A stretch of 64,000 nucleotides of DNA from Phoenix dactylifera (Eukaryota > Streptophyta > Magnoliopsida > Arecales > Arecaceae). The notes beneath the pieces were generated by a model. It saw only the letters and a program-made list of their open reading frames with translations. It ran no database searches and was not told where the DNA came from. How positions within the stretch are numbered: the first letter of the stretch is position 1; the number at the start of each line of letters is the position of its first letter. This document shows positions 36,391 to 50,100 of the stretch, in pieces. Where the stretch lies: contig NW_024067848.1 in the NCBI RefSeq assembly GCF_009389715.1, forward strand, positions 124,001 through 188,000. The letters are read 5' to 3'. Position numbers and translations under genes: made by a program.

Positions 36391-37152
36391 GGCCCTGTTT
36401 GGGAGAGCTTTTAGAGGGCCAGAAAGCACTTTCTGGCCCTCCAAAAGTACTTTTAGATGAAAAACTGTGTTTGGTAAATTTTTCAAAAAGCTGTTTCAGC
36501 TTTTGCGGGAAGCTGAAAACAGCTTTTGGGAGGAAGCTCCAATTTGGAGCTTTTGGGAGGAAGCTGTTTCAGCTTTTTCGAAAAGCTGTATTTTTGACAA
36601 AAATGTCCATATTAAAATAACATATTAATGTATTATATTACATTACATTATAATACATTAATATGTTATTTTAAATAATTTAATATTATGTTATATTATG
36701 AGAAACTAATTTATACTAATAATTATAATAGTTTATACCTTTATTATTGTAATCATAATACATTAATATGTTATGTTAAATAATTTAATATTATGTTATA
36801 TTACCAAATATTAATTTACTCTAATAATTATATCACTATTATGCTATATCAACATAATATTATTTTATATTACAATAATATTATACTATATCATATATTT
36901 ATGTATTAATTTATGTTATGTTTTATTATGTTCTGTTATATAATACTATGCAATGTCCTTTATGGTAATTTTGTCATACAAAAGTACTTTCTCGGTTTGT
37001 TTACCAAACACAAAACAAAGTACCACAGCACTTTACGAATGTAGTTACCAAACAATAAACAGCTTTTTATAACAGCTCTACTTCAGACAGCTCTAATTCC
37101 AACAGCTCTACTTCTAACAGCTCTACTGCCAACAGCTCCCCCAAACAGGGCC
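36391..37152. mobile_element. Tourist-like (PIF/Harbinger) MITE, 762 bp
   Basis: Ends GGCCCTGTTTGGGAGAGC and GCTCCCCCAAACAGGGCC are inverted repeats, flanked by TAA on both sides. The interior has an AT-rich core with near-palindromic ATATTATGTTATATTA strings and clustered CAGCTCTA repeats near the right end. No coding capacity. Confidence 0.88.
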
Positions 37153-37601
37153 TAAGTTTGTTGGGTTTTTCTTTTCTTCTTTTCCTCCTCCTCCTTTTAT
37201 TTTGTTTTGTTTTTATTTTTCTTATTTTTTTATTTTTTTTATTTTTTAGTTAGAACGGTAATTAATATCTGACGGGTATGAATACATCTAATAAAGTCAG
37301 AAAATAAAATATTTCGAAATGTCTAAGACAGTTTTTCATCTTCAGCCCATACGGTACTATCTATATAGCTGGTCATATAGGCGATCATTCAATCTGTAGC
37401 CTCATTAGTTTGAAAAAAATATATTTAGTTTGAAAAATCACTTCACTTTTTATTATGGTCCAAATATTATGAAGTAAAGGATGGCTGTTACCTGCACCTC
37501 TCGGACGCTGCTGGATCTATCTGATAACCACGTTTGTTGGCTTTCGGGTGCCCAAAGTCATGTCCTGTGCATGCACTTGACTCAGCTTTGCCATTTGTGC
37601 C

Positions 37602-37603
<2 letters not shown>

Positions 37604-37661
<58 letters not shown>
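37604..37661. repeat. (TA)n microsatellite between a short direct repeat
   Basis: About 29 TA units. TTTCGGGTGCCCAAAG occurs on both sides (about 37541 and 37667). Confidence 0.92.
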
Positions 37662-37663
<2 letters not shown>

Positions 37664-38057
37664 CCATTTCGGGTGCCCAAAGGCAAGACGAATGGTCTAC
37701 ATGCATCCTTGAGTACTTAAATGAGACCTGCTTAGCTGGCCCTGCTAAAGGCTAAGATGATCTCGGTAGTGCTCCACTATAGTCTTCGGATGAGACAGCC
37801 ATTGCGTAACCACCAAAGACCAAAGACAATATTTTATCCAAGTACAATATTTTAACCCTGTGATCCCATCGAGATCGAACAAACGCGATCACCTGCAGGT
37901 CAACAAAAGACTGAAAACAGCGCCTATCTTGTTTCATGAGAACTTGAGGCTACTGATTCCTAATTTCCACCGCTAGAAGCCCAGACACACAAATTATCTT
38001 CGAGATCAATAGCCCGAGGCCATCTGTAAGAGAAGAGCACCACCTCTTTCTACTCAG

Positions 38058-40312
38058 ATGGGTTCTCCTCTGAGACCTCATGCGGTCCTCATACCACAAC
38101 CAGCCCAAGGCCACGTAACTCCCATGCTTCAACTGGCTAAGGTCCTCCACTCCAAAGGCTTCTACATCACCTATGTGAACTCTGAGTACAACCACAAGAG
38201 ATTGCTAAGGTCTCGAGGCCCCGATTCTCTCGATGGCCTCGAAGACTTCCGTTTTGAAGCGATACCCGATGGCCTGCCGCAGTCCGATGACGATGTCACA
38301 CAAGACATCGCAGAGCTATGCATCTCAACAACAAAGAATTCTCTGGTTCCATTTAGAGATCTTCTCGTAAGGCTTAATCGCTCGCCAGGAGTGCCCCCGG
38401 TTAGCTGTGTAATAGCCGATGGAGTCATGAGCTTTGCGCAGAGAGTGGCAGAGAAGATGGGCATCCTGGCACTTGTGTTTTGGACAACAAGTGCTTGTGG
38501 GTTCATGGGCTACCTTCACTTTTCTGAGCTCATTAGAAGAGGCTACACGCCCCTTAAAGGTAAGTTGGCTACCAACTTTTTCCTGATCTATAAAATTTTG
38601 GAAAGGGAAAGTGAGTTGATGGACGGACATTTTTTTTTTTTTTTTTTTTTTGAACTTAGAAGGCTCAACAGCTGCAAGGTTTGGAAGTTAAGAACCTGTT
38701 GAGCCTTTACATAGAGAGGCGATTAATTGAAGGATATACTAGAAAAGAGTTGGGATGGGAGGGAGGGGATCAGATACTCTCCTTGAGTAATGTTCCTCTT
38801 GCTCTATTGAAAGATGATAACTAGGCGAACTTCAGAAATTTTCAGCTAGTGCTGAATTCCTCTGTTTCAGGGATGTCTAATTCTTCAAAAACATGCAAAC
38901 ATCAAACTTACAAAGTTAGTGCTCTCTTGTAACATTCATGCAAGATTCTTAATTACTGTGATACCTATGAGTTACCTACTTCAGTAGATTCTCTACACAA
39001 TTGAAGTAAATCCATTCAAAGTCACCCTTAGAAAAATAGTTTGCAAAATTCAACCTGAAACATTAAAAACTATTGAAGTAGATATGGGGAATCACATACT
39101 GATTCTTGGGACTTCCGTTAGGTTACTTTGAAAAAGTTGCCCATGTGAAGGAACTCTCTGAAGTTTCTTGTCTACACATGGATTGCACAATTCAAAGGGT
39201 ATACAAATTCTTTGAAAATTTTCATGTCTCAACCCCAGTTTTTGAAGAATTTGCAGCGAAGTTTCTCCATCTGTAGACATTCCACAGCTTCTTTATCTGT
39301 ATGACTGCGACTCCAATAACGAACAGGATGACTGATATCTTCCTTGTTTGGCTGCATAGATGAGAGCTACCTGACCAATGGATATCTGGACACTCCAATA
39401 GACTGGATACCGGGTATGACGGGAATCCGCCTCAAGGACATCCCGAGCTTCATCAGGACCACCGACCGCAATGACACCATGCTCAACTTTGATGGTGGCG
39501 AGGCGCAGAATGCTCTCAAGGCCTGGGGAGTGATTCTGAACACATTCGATGAGTTAGAGTATGAAGTTATCGACGCCATGAAGCGCATGTTTCCTCGCCT
39601 ATACACCCTCGGTCCTCTACTGAAATTTGTCAATGAAATAGCAGGATGTCCATCAAAGTCAATTGGTGGCAATCTTTGGGAAGAAGACGCCAGATGTCTC
39701 GAGTGGTTGAATGGCCATGAGTCCACCTCGGTTGTCTACGTAAACTTTGGAAGCATCACAGTCATGACTGCGAAGCAGCTCGAAGAATTCGCATGGGGAC
39801 TGGCCAACAGCAAGCACCCCTTCTTGTGGATCATAAGACCTGATCTTGTATCAGGGGAGAAGGCAATGGTTCCTGAAGACTTCTTGATAGAGACCAGAGG
39901 GAGGAGGATGCTGGCAGGTTGGTGCTCACAAGAGCAGGTGCTCTCACACCCTTCTGTTGGATTGTTTCTAACTCACAGTGGTTGGAACTCTACTCTAGAG
40001 AGCATTTGTGAGGGGGTGCCAATGATATGTTGGCCTTTCTTCGCCGAGCAACCAACGAACTGCCGATATGTTTGCACGAAGTGGGGGATTGGAATGGAGA
40101 TTGATGAAAATGTGAGGAGGGAGGAGGTTGAAGGTTTGGTGAGGGAAGTGATGGAAGGGGAAAAGGGGAAGGACATGAGACTGAAGGCCAAGGAGTGGAA
40201 GGTGAAGGCTGAGGAGGCTACTCTAAGAGGGGGATCATCTAATAACAACATGGAGAGGCTGATTAGTGATCTGCTAAATGGAACTGTGCCAATGACGGGC
40301 ACGGATAATTAG
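38058..40312 (+). CDS. UDP-glycosyltransferase, UGT85-type (UGT-3)
   Basis: Exons 38058-38559 and 39360-40312 with an 800-bp phase-1 GT-AG intron (CTTAAAG|GTAAGT ... TGCATAG|AT), giving 484 aa. Catalytic His19 ([12 protein letters not shown]) and Asp121 (VIADGVMSF) are present, exon 2 opens E-S-Y-L-T-N-G-Y-L-D, and the PSPG box at 355-398 keeps THSGWNS and the terminal WPFFAEQ that contacts glucose. The box begins WCSQEQ where most relatives have WCPQEE, a conservative deviation. It is expected to be a cytosolic UDP-glucose-dependent O-glucosyltransferase; the acceptor is unknown. The intron contains an oligo-T tract at 38630-38652. The gene lies between two Tourist MITEs upstream and a LINE fragment 0.27 kb downstream, yet its frame is intact, so it is probably functional. 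Confidence 0.93.
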
Positions 40313-41034
40313 TCATTACTTCAAGAGTTAAGTCGACTGGTTGTATAAACTAAAAGCCTGTTTTGCATGAACATTGCTAAATATTCTAAATAAAATATGG
40401 AAAAGCCTATGCCTACAAACGGAGGCTTGAAATCTCTTCTTACATGCTGTGGCTGTGATCTGGCACCAACACATTAGCATGCTTTACACCAGATAAGTGA
40501 TGTCTTGAGCAAGATTTTGAGTTACTAAAGAATTTGCATGATCTGTTATCTGCAGTTTAGGAGAAAATGGTGGCACTGTAATTACTCAACACTCTGATGA
40601 CATGGTTATCTTCCTTGAAAAGAATATTGGCAATCTCTGATTGATAAATTTGAAAAGAGATTACTGATTGGAAAGGTAACTTGCTTTATTTTAGAGGGAG
40701 ACTAGTCATAATTCAATGTTATCAACCCTACTTACCTATTAACTTTCAATCATAAAATGCCTAAATGAGTCCTAAAGAGGAATGATAGCATTCAGCGGGC
40801 TTTCTTCTCTGAAAGGATAACAAAACTGCCTCCACCTTGATTGCCTTGCCAATTGGAGCTTAATCTATCATTCTAAAGTGTAAGGAGGTTCTTGCCATGA
40901 ATTTACAGTCTGTGAACCTTGCTTTGCTGGCAAAATGGGCTTGGAAGTTCCTGCATCAAGAAAATTGTGCTTGGAAAAATCATTAAACAAGGACTTATCT
41001 ATCATAGAAGGATAAAACTCAAGCCTTTTGCCAT

Positions 41035-44000
41035 AGGGATAAAATCGGTTCGGATACTAACATGATACCAGAATATCCATATTCATATTTATTATTACGA
41101 TAGGTAGGAAGAATAACCAAACAAGAAGAAGAAAGACAAAAGAAAAAAAAGGGAACAAGAGTACATAATGTTTGCATGGTTTGGTCTATTGACCTATATT
41201 CACCAGTAGAGATGATACAAAAACTTCACTATAAAATTAAATAAAAAGGTTGAGATTATAGAGTACAAGATTACCTCACAAACTCTAGCCTTCAATATAT
41301 CCGATTTTTAGAATACTTAATTGCTCTCTGCCCATGGGTTTACAAGAGATATATATAATAAAGTAAGCTGATTTAAACTTGAACTGGTATTCCTACAATA
41401 ATCAGCTTAGACCAATATATAAATGGTGTCCTAAGTCGATGTAGGTTTAAACTGTTGTCCTAAGTTAACCTTCTAGAAGTGATGTGGACTCAACCTTCTA
41501 GAACTTAAAAAATTAAAACATACTCAACAAATCTCCACCTTGGCTTGAAGTTAACCAAGTTAAATATATCGAAATCTTTCTCACCGTCTCTTCCACACTT
41601 GCTCCTAAGGACATCAACCTCTACAAACATCAATCAAATCCAAGCAATGCTTGAACTTATCAGCGAGAAGTGGCTCAATCTCTTCTTGCTGTTAATTGCA
41701 TCCTGCTATGAGGAAGGTTCCTCATCCTCAACACTCTTGGCCACTATAAGAGCATAAGCAATAATATCGGCACATCGTGAAGGTGATCTAATCTACATTC
41801 TGCCCTACCAATTAAATTACTATATAGTTGTTGTTGTTGTGATGCATTATCCTATATAGGATCCTGCATATATGGCCCATTGGGCTAAATTGGAGAATTT
41901 TGTGACACTCTCCTTGGAGCTTCAACATTAAGCTCCACCCATTTACTGACAGTGCGGTCTATAACTGCACTGTCAACAGATTACTTTTTCTGGTTTAATA
42001 TAGCAAACTCATCAAAATTAACAACTTTATAATAATTTCTTGTAATTTAGAATCATTTGCATACCGCAATCTATATCCCTTCACTCATCTGCATAACATA
42101 TGCATCTTTTCGCCCTTGGTTTAAGTTTCCTATCATTCACATAAACTTATGCAAGGCAACCAAATACTCTCAAATTAGAATAATTAACAAAGTGATTAGA
42201 CTAGCATCATATGGAATCTTGCACTCAATTATAGTTAATGGAGACCAATTTACCAGGTACTATATTGTATTAATTGCTTCGGCTAAGAAGGTTTTGCTGA
42301 GTTTGACATTTAAGACTATATAACAAGCTCTTTCCATGAGTGTCCAATTCATCTATTCCTCAACTCTATTCTATTATGGTGTTTCTCATATAGTGCGGTA
42401 TCTTACTATACCTTCATTCTTGCAATACTCATCAAATTTACCCGAATAGTACTTCACCCCATTATCAGTTCTTAGTGTTTTAATCTTCTCTTCAGTCTGC
42501 TTCTCATTCAAAGTTTTCTACTATTTGAATTTGACAAACACTTCATTCTTGTATTTTAGAGAATATACTTAGATCTTTTTACAATAATCATTAATGAATG
42601 TTAGAAAATAACCATGTTTACTCATTGATGAAACTAGAGAGGGACCTCAGAGATCTGAATGGATGTAATCCAGCGTATCCCTAGTATTGTGAATACCAGT
42701 ATTGGACTTTGCTCTATACTGCTTGTCAAATACATAATGTTTATAGAAGTCCAATTTTTTTTATTTTCACACCATGAAGCAGGCCCTCTCTCACTCATAT
42801 GCCCTAAACACATGCTATAACTGAGTAGCATCTATATATAGCAACCCTTATGATGAAGAAACCATTGTAGTACCTATTATTATTTCATCCAGTAAGTGAT
42901 ACAAGCCATTAACTAACTTTTCTTTTATCACTACAAGGCTCGCTTAGAGACTCTCAGCAAATTATTCTCACCAATATACTTATACCCTTGAGAATCTAGA
43001 GTACCTAAGAAAATCAAGTTCTTTTTTAATTACAGAACATGCCAAGCTTCTAAGATCATTATAGTACCATCATACATCTCAATTTGAATTGTTCTAACAC
43101 CAACAAATGTATTGGATTTATTGTTTTCCAATAGAACCTTTCCTTCCCTTGCCTGATAGGTAGAAAATCAATTTCTATTGGGAGTCATGTAAAACGAACA
43201 AGCAGAATCTACAATCCACTCTCTCCTAGAACTACTAATAGGTAGAAAATCTCACTACCAGCATCGTCAAAATTTTTCCGTGCTACACTAGTATTAGTTT
43301 CAAAGATAGGCTATATCCTTTCATCCTTTCTTTTTCTCTCTAGACAAAATCTTCTAATGTGTCTCTATATTTTGATTTTCATCTAGACTTACCTTTACTG
43401 CTAGAACCCCTTTTCTTGCTCCTACCTCTAACAATCAAGTTGTCTCCTTGATTCTCCTCATAACTCCCAGACATCTTTTTTTTTTCCAACTCTTTACATT
43501 GCAAGGTATCTTTTGCATTACTAACTAAAAATAGATTTTCTACTATGTAGCATGGTATCAATGAAGTTCTCATAAGAGGGTGGTAGTAAGCATAATAGAA
43601 TAAGTGCCTAATCTTCATCATCAATTGGAACACAAATATTTCTTAAGTCCAAAATAGCTTTGTTAAATTCATCTATATCATCTTTCACAGGCATACCTTC
43701 TTTCATGCACAGGTAGTAGAGCCGATGCTTCAAGTATAGTCTATTTGTAAGTGACTTGGTCATGCATTTACTCTTCAATTTTAATTATAGTCCAACCACT
43801 GTCTTCTCTTTAACAACTTCTCTGAGTACCTTATCTGCCAAACACAATGGAATTGTATTGTATGCCTTCACCAATAGCTCCTCCTTGTCTCCATCGGACA
43901 TACTATCCAATAATTTTTCTCGCCTTCCAATATCTTTCACAGCCTTTATTGCTCCAAAAGGGCTTGCATCTTAATCTGCCAAATGTAGACATAATTTGCT

Positions 44001-44948
44001 CTATTAAACTTCTCAATTTCAAATTTTGTAACTGTTATTGCGAAACTCCAATTGAAAAGACCAAGGCTCTAATACCACTTGTTGCCACAAGCAGAGAGAA
44101 TAATGAAAGAACAAGAAAAAGGAGAAAAACACAAGTGAAGAACACAATATTTATATGGTTCGGTTTATTGATCTATGTTTACGAGCAGAGATGATGCAAA
44201 AGCTTCATTATAAAAAAATTTTATAGATTACATAATACAAGATTACCTCACAAACTCTAGCCTCCAATAGATTCGATCTCTATGACACTCAATTGCGCTC
44301 TTTCCATAAGGTTACAATAAATATATGTAATAGAGTAAACTAATTTAGACTTGAACTAATACTCCTACAATAATCAGCTTAGACTAATATATAACTGTGT
44401 CCTAAGTCAATGTGGACTTGAACTAGTTCTCTAAGTCGACCTTCTAGAACTTATGTGGATTTGAGCTTCTAAAACTTATAAACCTAAGGCATATTCAACA
44501 TTTATTTTGTTTGATGATCACAAATATAGTTATGGATATTAGTCAGATTCAAAAATTTATATTCATATTTTTTTTAAACGGATAGGGATACAAATCAGAC
44601 ACTAAAAGTATAGATATAAATATGGATATAAGTCAGATAATTAAACTTTACGATCACAAAATCAAGGATATTAGTAAGTTAATAGTCAATCAAGTTAAGA
44701 GCATGTTAATATGGTTATATATTTTTCTTAGAAGATTATAAGTACTACATAAAATTAAATAAAGTTACAAATAGAATTATATATTTAGATATGAATCGTG
44801 TAATTATCTATCCATATCCATATCTATTTTTTTTACAGATATGAAAAAATATGGATATTAGTCGGATACTCAAATTTTTATCTATATCCGAATAAATTTG
44901 GATAAGAGAATGGTTTCGAAAGAATATCATCTGATCTACTTTCACCCT
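41035..44948 (-). mobile_element. AT-rich element family R, copy 2, interrupted by a Copia
   Basis: Reverse-complement relative of 17918-18288: its minus-strand start GGGTGAAAGTAGATCAGATG and motifs ATCCGACTAATATCCATA match copy 1. It ends at 41035 with a GGGATAAAATCGG terminus. About 0.5 kb of its own sequence is split by the Copia at 41093-44500. Confidence 0.65.
41093..44500 (-). mobile_element. Compact Ty1/copia retrotransposon (minus) lacking RT
   Basis: LTRs at 44500-44080 (5') and 41529-41093 (3'), minus orientation, each beginning TGTTGARTATG. Target duplication TTTAT flanks the element (41088-41092, 44501-44505). A primer site TGGTATTAGAGCC at 44077-44065 and a purine tract AAGGTGGAGATT next to the 3' LTR fit a Copia. 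The interior has gag (about 44040-43380, ending in a Ser/Lys/Arg-rich tail before a degenerate knuckle), a protease with a W-I-V-D-S-A-C-S core (about 43230) and integrase remnants (about 42850-42300). RT/RNase H is not detectable in the remaining space, so it is internally deleted and non-autonomous. Confidence 0.85.
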
Positions 44949-45400
44949 TATATTTTTTAGAAAGCATCGAAGGAACTTATCCCCAGTTTGGAAAAAAATT
45001 GTGAAACTTCTAACTATAATTTGGAGTAAAATCAAGTATGCTGATAGAAATGGTAAGGAGGTGCGATTCTAGGAAGATCCATGGCTTGGAAGACTTGACC
45101 CTGGTTTGCTTTTGGCTTTTCCCAAATCTATAATCTCACTATAAAAATATTCGCAAACTGTTGATTCTCGGTTCAATAAATGATCAAGAAAATGATGCAT
45201 CAATTTAAATAGGTCGTTCCCAGAGAAAACTGACATCCCAATTAAATAATCTACTTTCCAATATTAGACTCAAAAATAATATAGGCAATATTTGGTGAGT
45301 TATGCTGCGGATGGATGTCTTTAACTTTGATGTTTTTGAGATTAATTGGATGTTGTTGTTTAAATTATTTTATTTAAGATTATAGATGCTTTAAAATTTG

Positions 45401-46408
45401 ATTGTAATTACCCTTTTTAAAAAGTTTTATTGTTAAATTTGAGAATTATAGGCAAGTCTTGCCTATATTGTGAGACTAGGCTTTGTGGAATGCATGGTCA
45501 TTTGTCAAATCTATGACTTATGCCATTTATGGGGTCATAACAAGTATGGTACTCTATGGTGGAGAGCAATATTGCACCTACGGAGCCTATTTACCAAATT
45601 CACATTTTGCCTGGTTGTGCTAGCCTATGTGACGTAGTTGAAGATGGGTGCTGCTAACTTTTTGTGGATGATGGCTGAAATTGGCTGGACTCCATTCTTC
45701 GTTAATTTCGAGATCCCCTTCTTAGCGCTAAGGTAAGGCTAAGGCGTAGTCCCATCTGCCTAGTCACGAATTGATGTGATGATCTGCAGCGCCTGCGCTG
45801 TACTGGCCGGACCATGTTGTATTTCATAGCCCGCTCGCCTCCCCTTCCCCTGTGCCCGGACACAGAAGAAAAAATGAATGATCTTACTGCCATTTCTTCT
45901 CCTTTTGTTCCACTTCTTCCATCCCGGCTCTATGCCTTCTGTCAAACAAATATTCGATCCTAACATAGAATAGAAATTGGATGAATAGGAATCGGACGTG
46001 CCTGGTGAATTTGATTGGTCCAGGCTGAAATGATTTTTGTATCAGAGCAACCATCCCACTTCCATTCTGCGTCACTATGTGAAAGTATATTTTCTAAATT
46101 TGGTTACAAAAGCATCTTATGCATGCATTTTTAATATCTTTAATGCAGATTTTTGTTGTTCAGTAAATATTGAGAAGTGTGACAACTCTACTAGTTGTGT
46201 AAAGGAAAGGGATCCATCGCATGGAGTTTGGATCCTCTCCAATCACTTGAAATATGCCAATTTTTATACGAATCTAGCAGCGACCCTCTATTCTCTTTGT
46301 TCAACTTTGATGCTCACAAATGATAAGAGCAACTAAAGGTTTCATATCCAAAGCATTACAAAATTAAAAATTTCATATATTAATATATTTATTTATATAA
46401 AATAATAA
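45401..46408. other. Repeat-flanked intergenic sequence, no gene recognised
   Basis: Contains several short open frames on both strands (for example 45702-45966 minus) but none with a recognisable domain. It lies between the LINE fragment and a MITE. Confidence 0.4.
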
Positions 46409-46971
46409 GGGTATGTTTGGTTTGCCATCGGAATGGATTGAAATAAAAATTGGAATGGCTATATTCTTTGATACATTTAGTTCGTGATTGGAATCGGAAT
46501 CGGATTTGAATACTAGAAGAGGGTTGAGATTAGATTTTAAGAGATTGGAGCATTTCGTTCCTCCTTAGAATTAGAATGAGAATAAGTATGCTCTTGTAAC
46601 AATCTAGAAGTTCATCCAAAAAGGCTAGCCGGAAGGTGTTATTTATGTTCATGGTCCTATATAAGCATCCAAGATCTATCCATCGAATAACTAATATGGG
46701 ACTAAGCACACGCCCACATGAATCATTACATACTCTCCCCATTTAAGTCCTAGCATCCTCGCCAGGTTAAGAGTTCAAATCCATTCAAGTCCAATTACAA
46801 ATACCACGATCAGCTTGTGGTCGGCTCAAATATATCAACGCAGCATGTCTCCTAGTCCACCTAGGTCAGAGCCGGATTCGCTCTGAGCCGCATCGATACT
46901 CACACCTCTAAACCAAATGGTTTGAATAAAAAAACACTAATTCATATTTTTATTCCTAATCAAATATACCC
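46409..46971. mobile_element. MITE-like element (PIF/Harbinger type) with an internal LTR-like segment
   Basis: Ends GGGTATGTTTGGTTTG and CAAATATACCC-type are inverted, flanked by TAA (46406-46408 and 46972-46974). The middle (about 46600-46900) has AAGGCTAGCCGGAAGGTGTT, also found in diverged form at about 54255 (AAAGCTAGCCAGAAGATGTT), so a fragment of another repeat appears to be nested inside. Confidence 0.65.
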
Positions 46972-47189
46972 TAAATGATATTAACAAATGCCATTACGAA
47001 CTTAGATAAGTCACACGTACGTTTTTAGAACATAAAGCTTTTGAATCAAAACCTTAACTAATTTATTTAGCTGAGAAAAGTCCAAGAAAACATCCATAAA
47101 AAATCAAGAATTCAAGATTTTTTTTTGGTAATCCAGATATATCATACTGTCCTAGCATAGATACATCCGAAAAAGTCAAAAAAAAGGTG

Positions 47190-50100
47190 GTGGTGGAGGG
47201 GAGAGGTGAAGTTAGATAGCCATTACATCTCCAAGTATCAAAATGTTGTGCAACAAAGGCTGATAGGCCTAAAGTGACGTGACTCTATGCACTCCTGCCT
47301 CTTAGGAATCAGAGTAACAAAGGTCTCCATCCTTCCTTTGGTATCGTGGTTGTGTGGAAGAACTATTGAATAGAGGCCACTACCTCATACTGGCAAATAG
47401 CCCAGTACCTCCTAAAGAAGAAGGGGGAAAATCGGTCCAACCCCAGTGTCTTATCCTCCGCTAGAAACCAGATTGCCTCTTGGACATCCGTAGCCGTCAC
47501 CAGCCTGATCAGGTCTTCGTTCTCAGATTTTGATATTATCACCTCAAGTCCTAGTCTAAAGATGTGATCCTCACTCCCTATCTAGGCCGACCACCTCGAT
47601 TTGAAGAACTGCAAAAGCTCCCAGCTAATGCTCCCTGCATCCTTCGTCATCTAGCCGCAGATATCCCTTAAGTTTTGAGTTCAGTTTCTCTGTCTACTGA
47701 TGAGAATAGCTTGATGAAAAAATCTAGTATTCATATCTCCCTCCATAATCCACTGCACCCTAGACTTCTAACGTCAGAAAGTCTCATGCTGGTGCAGAAG
47801 CAAATGATGCAGGGCCAACTGCGATACCAGACCAGCCAAGTCACCGGGTGATAGCTTTCGTCCTGCTCCTTCTTAGTCTATAGCCCGACAATACAACCTT
47901 CAGTCTCTTCTAGTCTTCTAATTATATTCTCTACCTCCTCCCTATTCCACCTCCGGAGCTGGCGTTTACGCAACTCAAGATTGCATGGCTCCCTATCATC
48001 GTGTTCCCCCGAAATGCCTTGTGCCACACTTCCCTCACAATATCCCAGGAGAGCAGATATGAGAGCCAGATCTTCTCGAACCGAAATGGGCAACATTACT
48101 AGGTAGCGCGCACCAGTGCTGGTGAGAATTGGGATGTGGTTCAAGCCAATGCGAGGCAAGTGCCAGACATGATAGTCTGAGTATCGCTGAATTTAGCCCG
48201 CCATGGCAAAGGCCCTATCAATCCTCACCTAGACTCTTGCTTGGTCCCACCGATTGTTACACCTGGTGAATCTTGGCCCAGAGAAACCCAAATCCACAAG
48301 GCTATTGGCCGAGATAAAATCTTGGAACTCAATGACTTCAATTTTGCTTGAGAACCGTTTACCCCTTGGCTTCTCCATCGGCCCATCAATGCAGTTGAAG
48401 TTGCCAACCACTAGAGTGGGGATGCCTTGCTGAATGATATAAGACACCTCACTTCACAGTTCTCTTTGGGCCCTATACTCAGTAGTCGCATACACAGCTG
48501 AAAAACACTAAGGGACGTCATTGTTTTCAGTTATAACAATAATTGCTTCCCAATTATATCTATTGATAATATCAAACTTTGCAAGGCTCAACCTCCACAC
48601 AACCATAATACCTCCAAATAAACCCTAGGATTTAATAGCAAAAAATCATCACGAAGGGGGAAATTGGCGTATGGCCCTGTGAAGACTCCTACCAGAAAAC
48701 CTAGTCTCCAATAGAACACATACATCCGGTCCATTCAAGTGTACTAACCTCCTTAAGGTGGCCGGGAAAGAAGGCTTCCCGGCCCCTCTGCAATTCCAAA
48801 TAAGCAATTTCAGTGCACTTGATGAGAGTCCTCCCTCGGACAATCACCAACTCTAGCACTGGCCCCCACCTGGATTCCTCCAATCACGACCGTCCCTGCA
48901 GCCAAGCCACTGTTGCTGGATCCCTGCATCTCCCCTCCCAAAGCGACTTGGATTTTTCGGACAGCCTGACCATGGTCGGCATCCTCCTTCCACAGCATTG
49001 CTTCTCCGATCCGACGACCTCAGCCTCCACACCATCTCCCAATAGCATCCGAGGCTGCTATGGGTGGTCATTGAAGGCGCGTCCCAACTGGGTCCACCCA
49101 ACAGCATCCTCGACCACCATGTCGTCCACCACCTCTGCACCGAACACCGCTGGGGGTTGAGCTCCTACCTCGTCTGCCAAAGCTGAGGTTGGTGAAGCTT
49201 GCTTAGAAGATCCCGCACAATCCGTCGGGGAAGATGGCAATCACAAAGGCAAGTGGGCCACCTCCAGTTGGGTTAGAGGCGGGCTAATTGCCTCCAGGTC
49301 TATACTAGCTTGATTCGCAAGCCCACACTCAGAGGGTGGGCTCCTGGCCTGTTTAAGGCTCGAGCCAGAGCTGGCCTCCAGCATGACCTCATCCACGTAC
49401 CCAGGTCCATAGGCTGGACCTGCCACGTCCATGTTTTGAGCCGGTCCACCTCGCTCCACTACTCGCCCCCTAACTCCAACTTGGAGCCAAGTTGAAGAGT
49501 TCCATCGCTGATCTGAGCCAAGTCCAGCATGATATACACTTTTTTTGGGGACCTCCGACGAGCCACCTTCGATGGCTTCTGCTAACCATCGGAGTCCGAT
49601 AGTGAGTCAATAGGACTTGACCAAGTACAAGGCGAACTCGACTCGGACTAGGACAAGCTGGTCCAAAAGTTGACTCTGGGGTTGACCCGGTTGTCTTCCT
49701 CACCCAAGCACCGCTTTTGAAGCCTCTTGGAACCTAGATCTTGGCCGTTGCAAGCCATGACCCGAACACAAAATCCTTCATATGGTCCAGCCCCTCCTCC
49801 GTCACAATCACTGTCCTTAGGTCCATATCTCCACCACCATGGGAACCGGGGCGACACCCCCACGTCCATGGCCCTCCATCACCAGCGCCGGCAAGGGAGA
49901 TCGATATTCCTCCTCCTTATGTCCGATTCTACCACAAGGGTAGCAAAAAGACGACACATTCTCGTAGACGAAGCACTGCCAGAACACCCTATATCGCCCC
50001 CGAATTCGGATCCCGGGTTTGAGTGGATTTAGGGCATTAATTTCCAAATTTGCTCGCGCGTATCCTATCTTCCTCAATTGCTCGGTGATGTCATCAAGAA

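Larger units (their letters stand above)
40585..45400 (+). mobile_element. L1-type LINE 3' fragment (RT to C-terminus), split by a nested insertion
   Basis: The left part (40585-41034) encodes remnants of LINE reverse transcriptase: an S-D-D-M-V-I-F-L box equivalent to Y-A-D-D, then L-I-D-K-F-E-K-R-L-L, then NLALLAKWAWKFL. The right part (44949 to about 45400) continues with the downstream region, including a VRF-stop-EDPWLGRL motif equivalent to the usual R-F-W-E-D-P-W-L-G. Between the two lies the R element that itself carries a Copia. The fragment has several stops and frameshifts. Confidence 0.7.

Noticed and set aside
45702-46075. Minus-strand short frames rich in Arg/Lys
   Set aside because: No family similarity recognised, and overlapping frames in three registers suggest chance.
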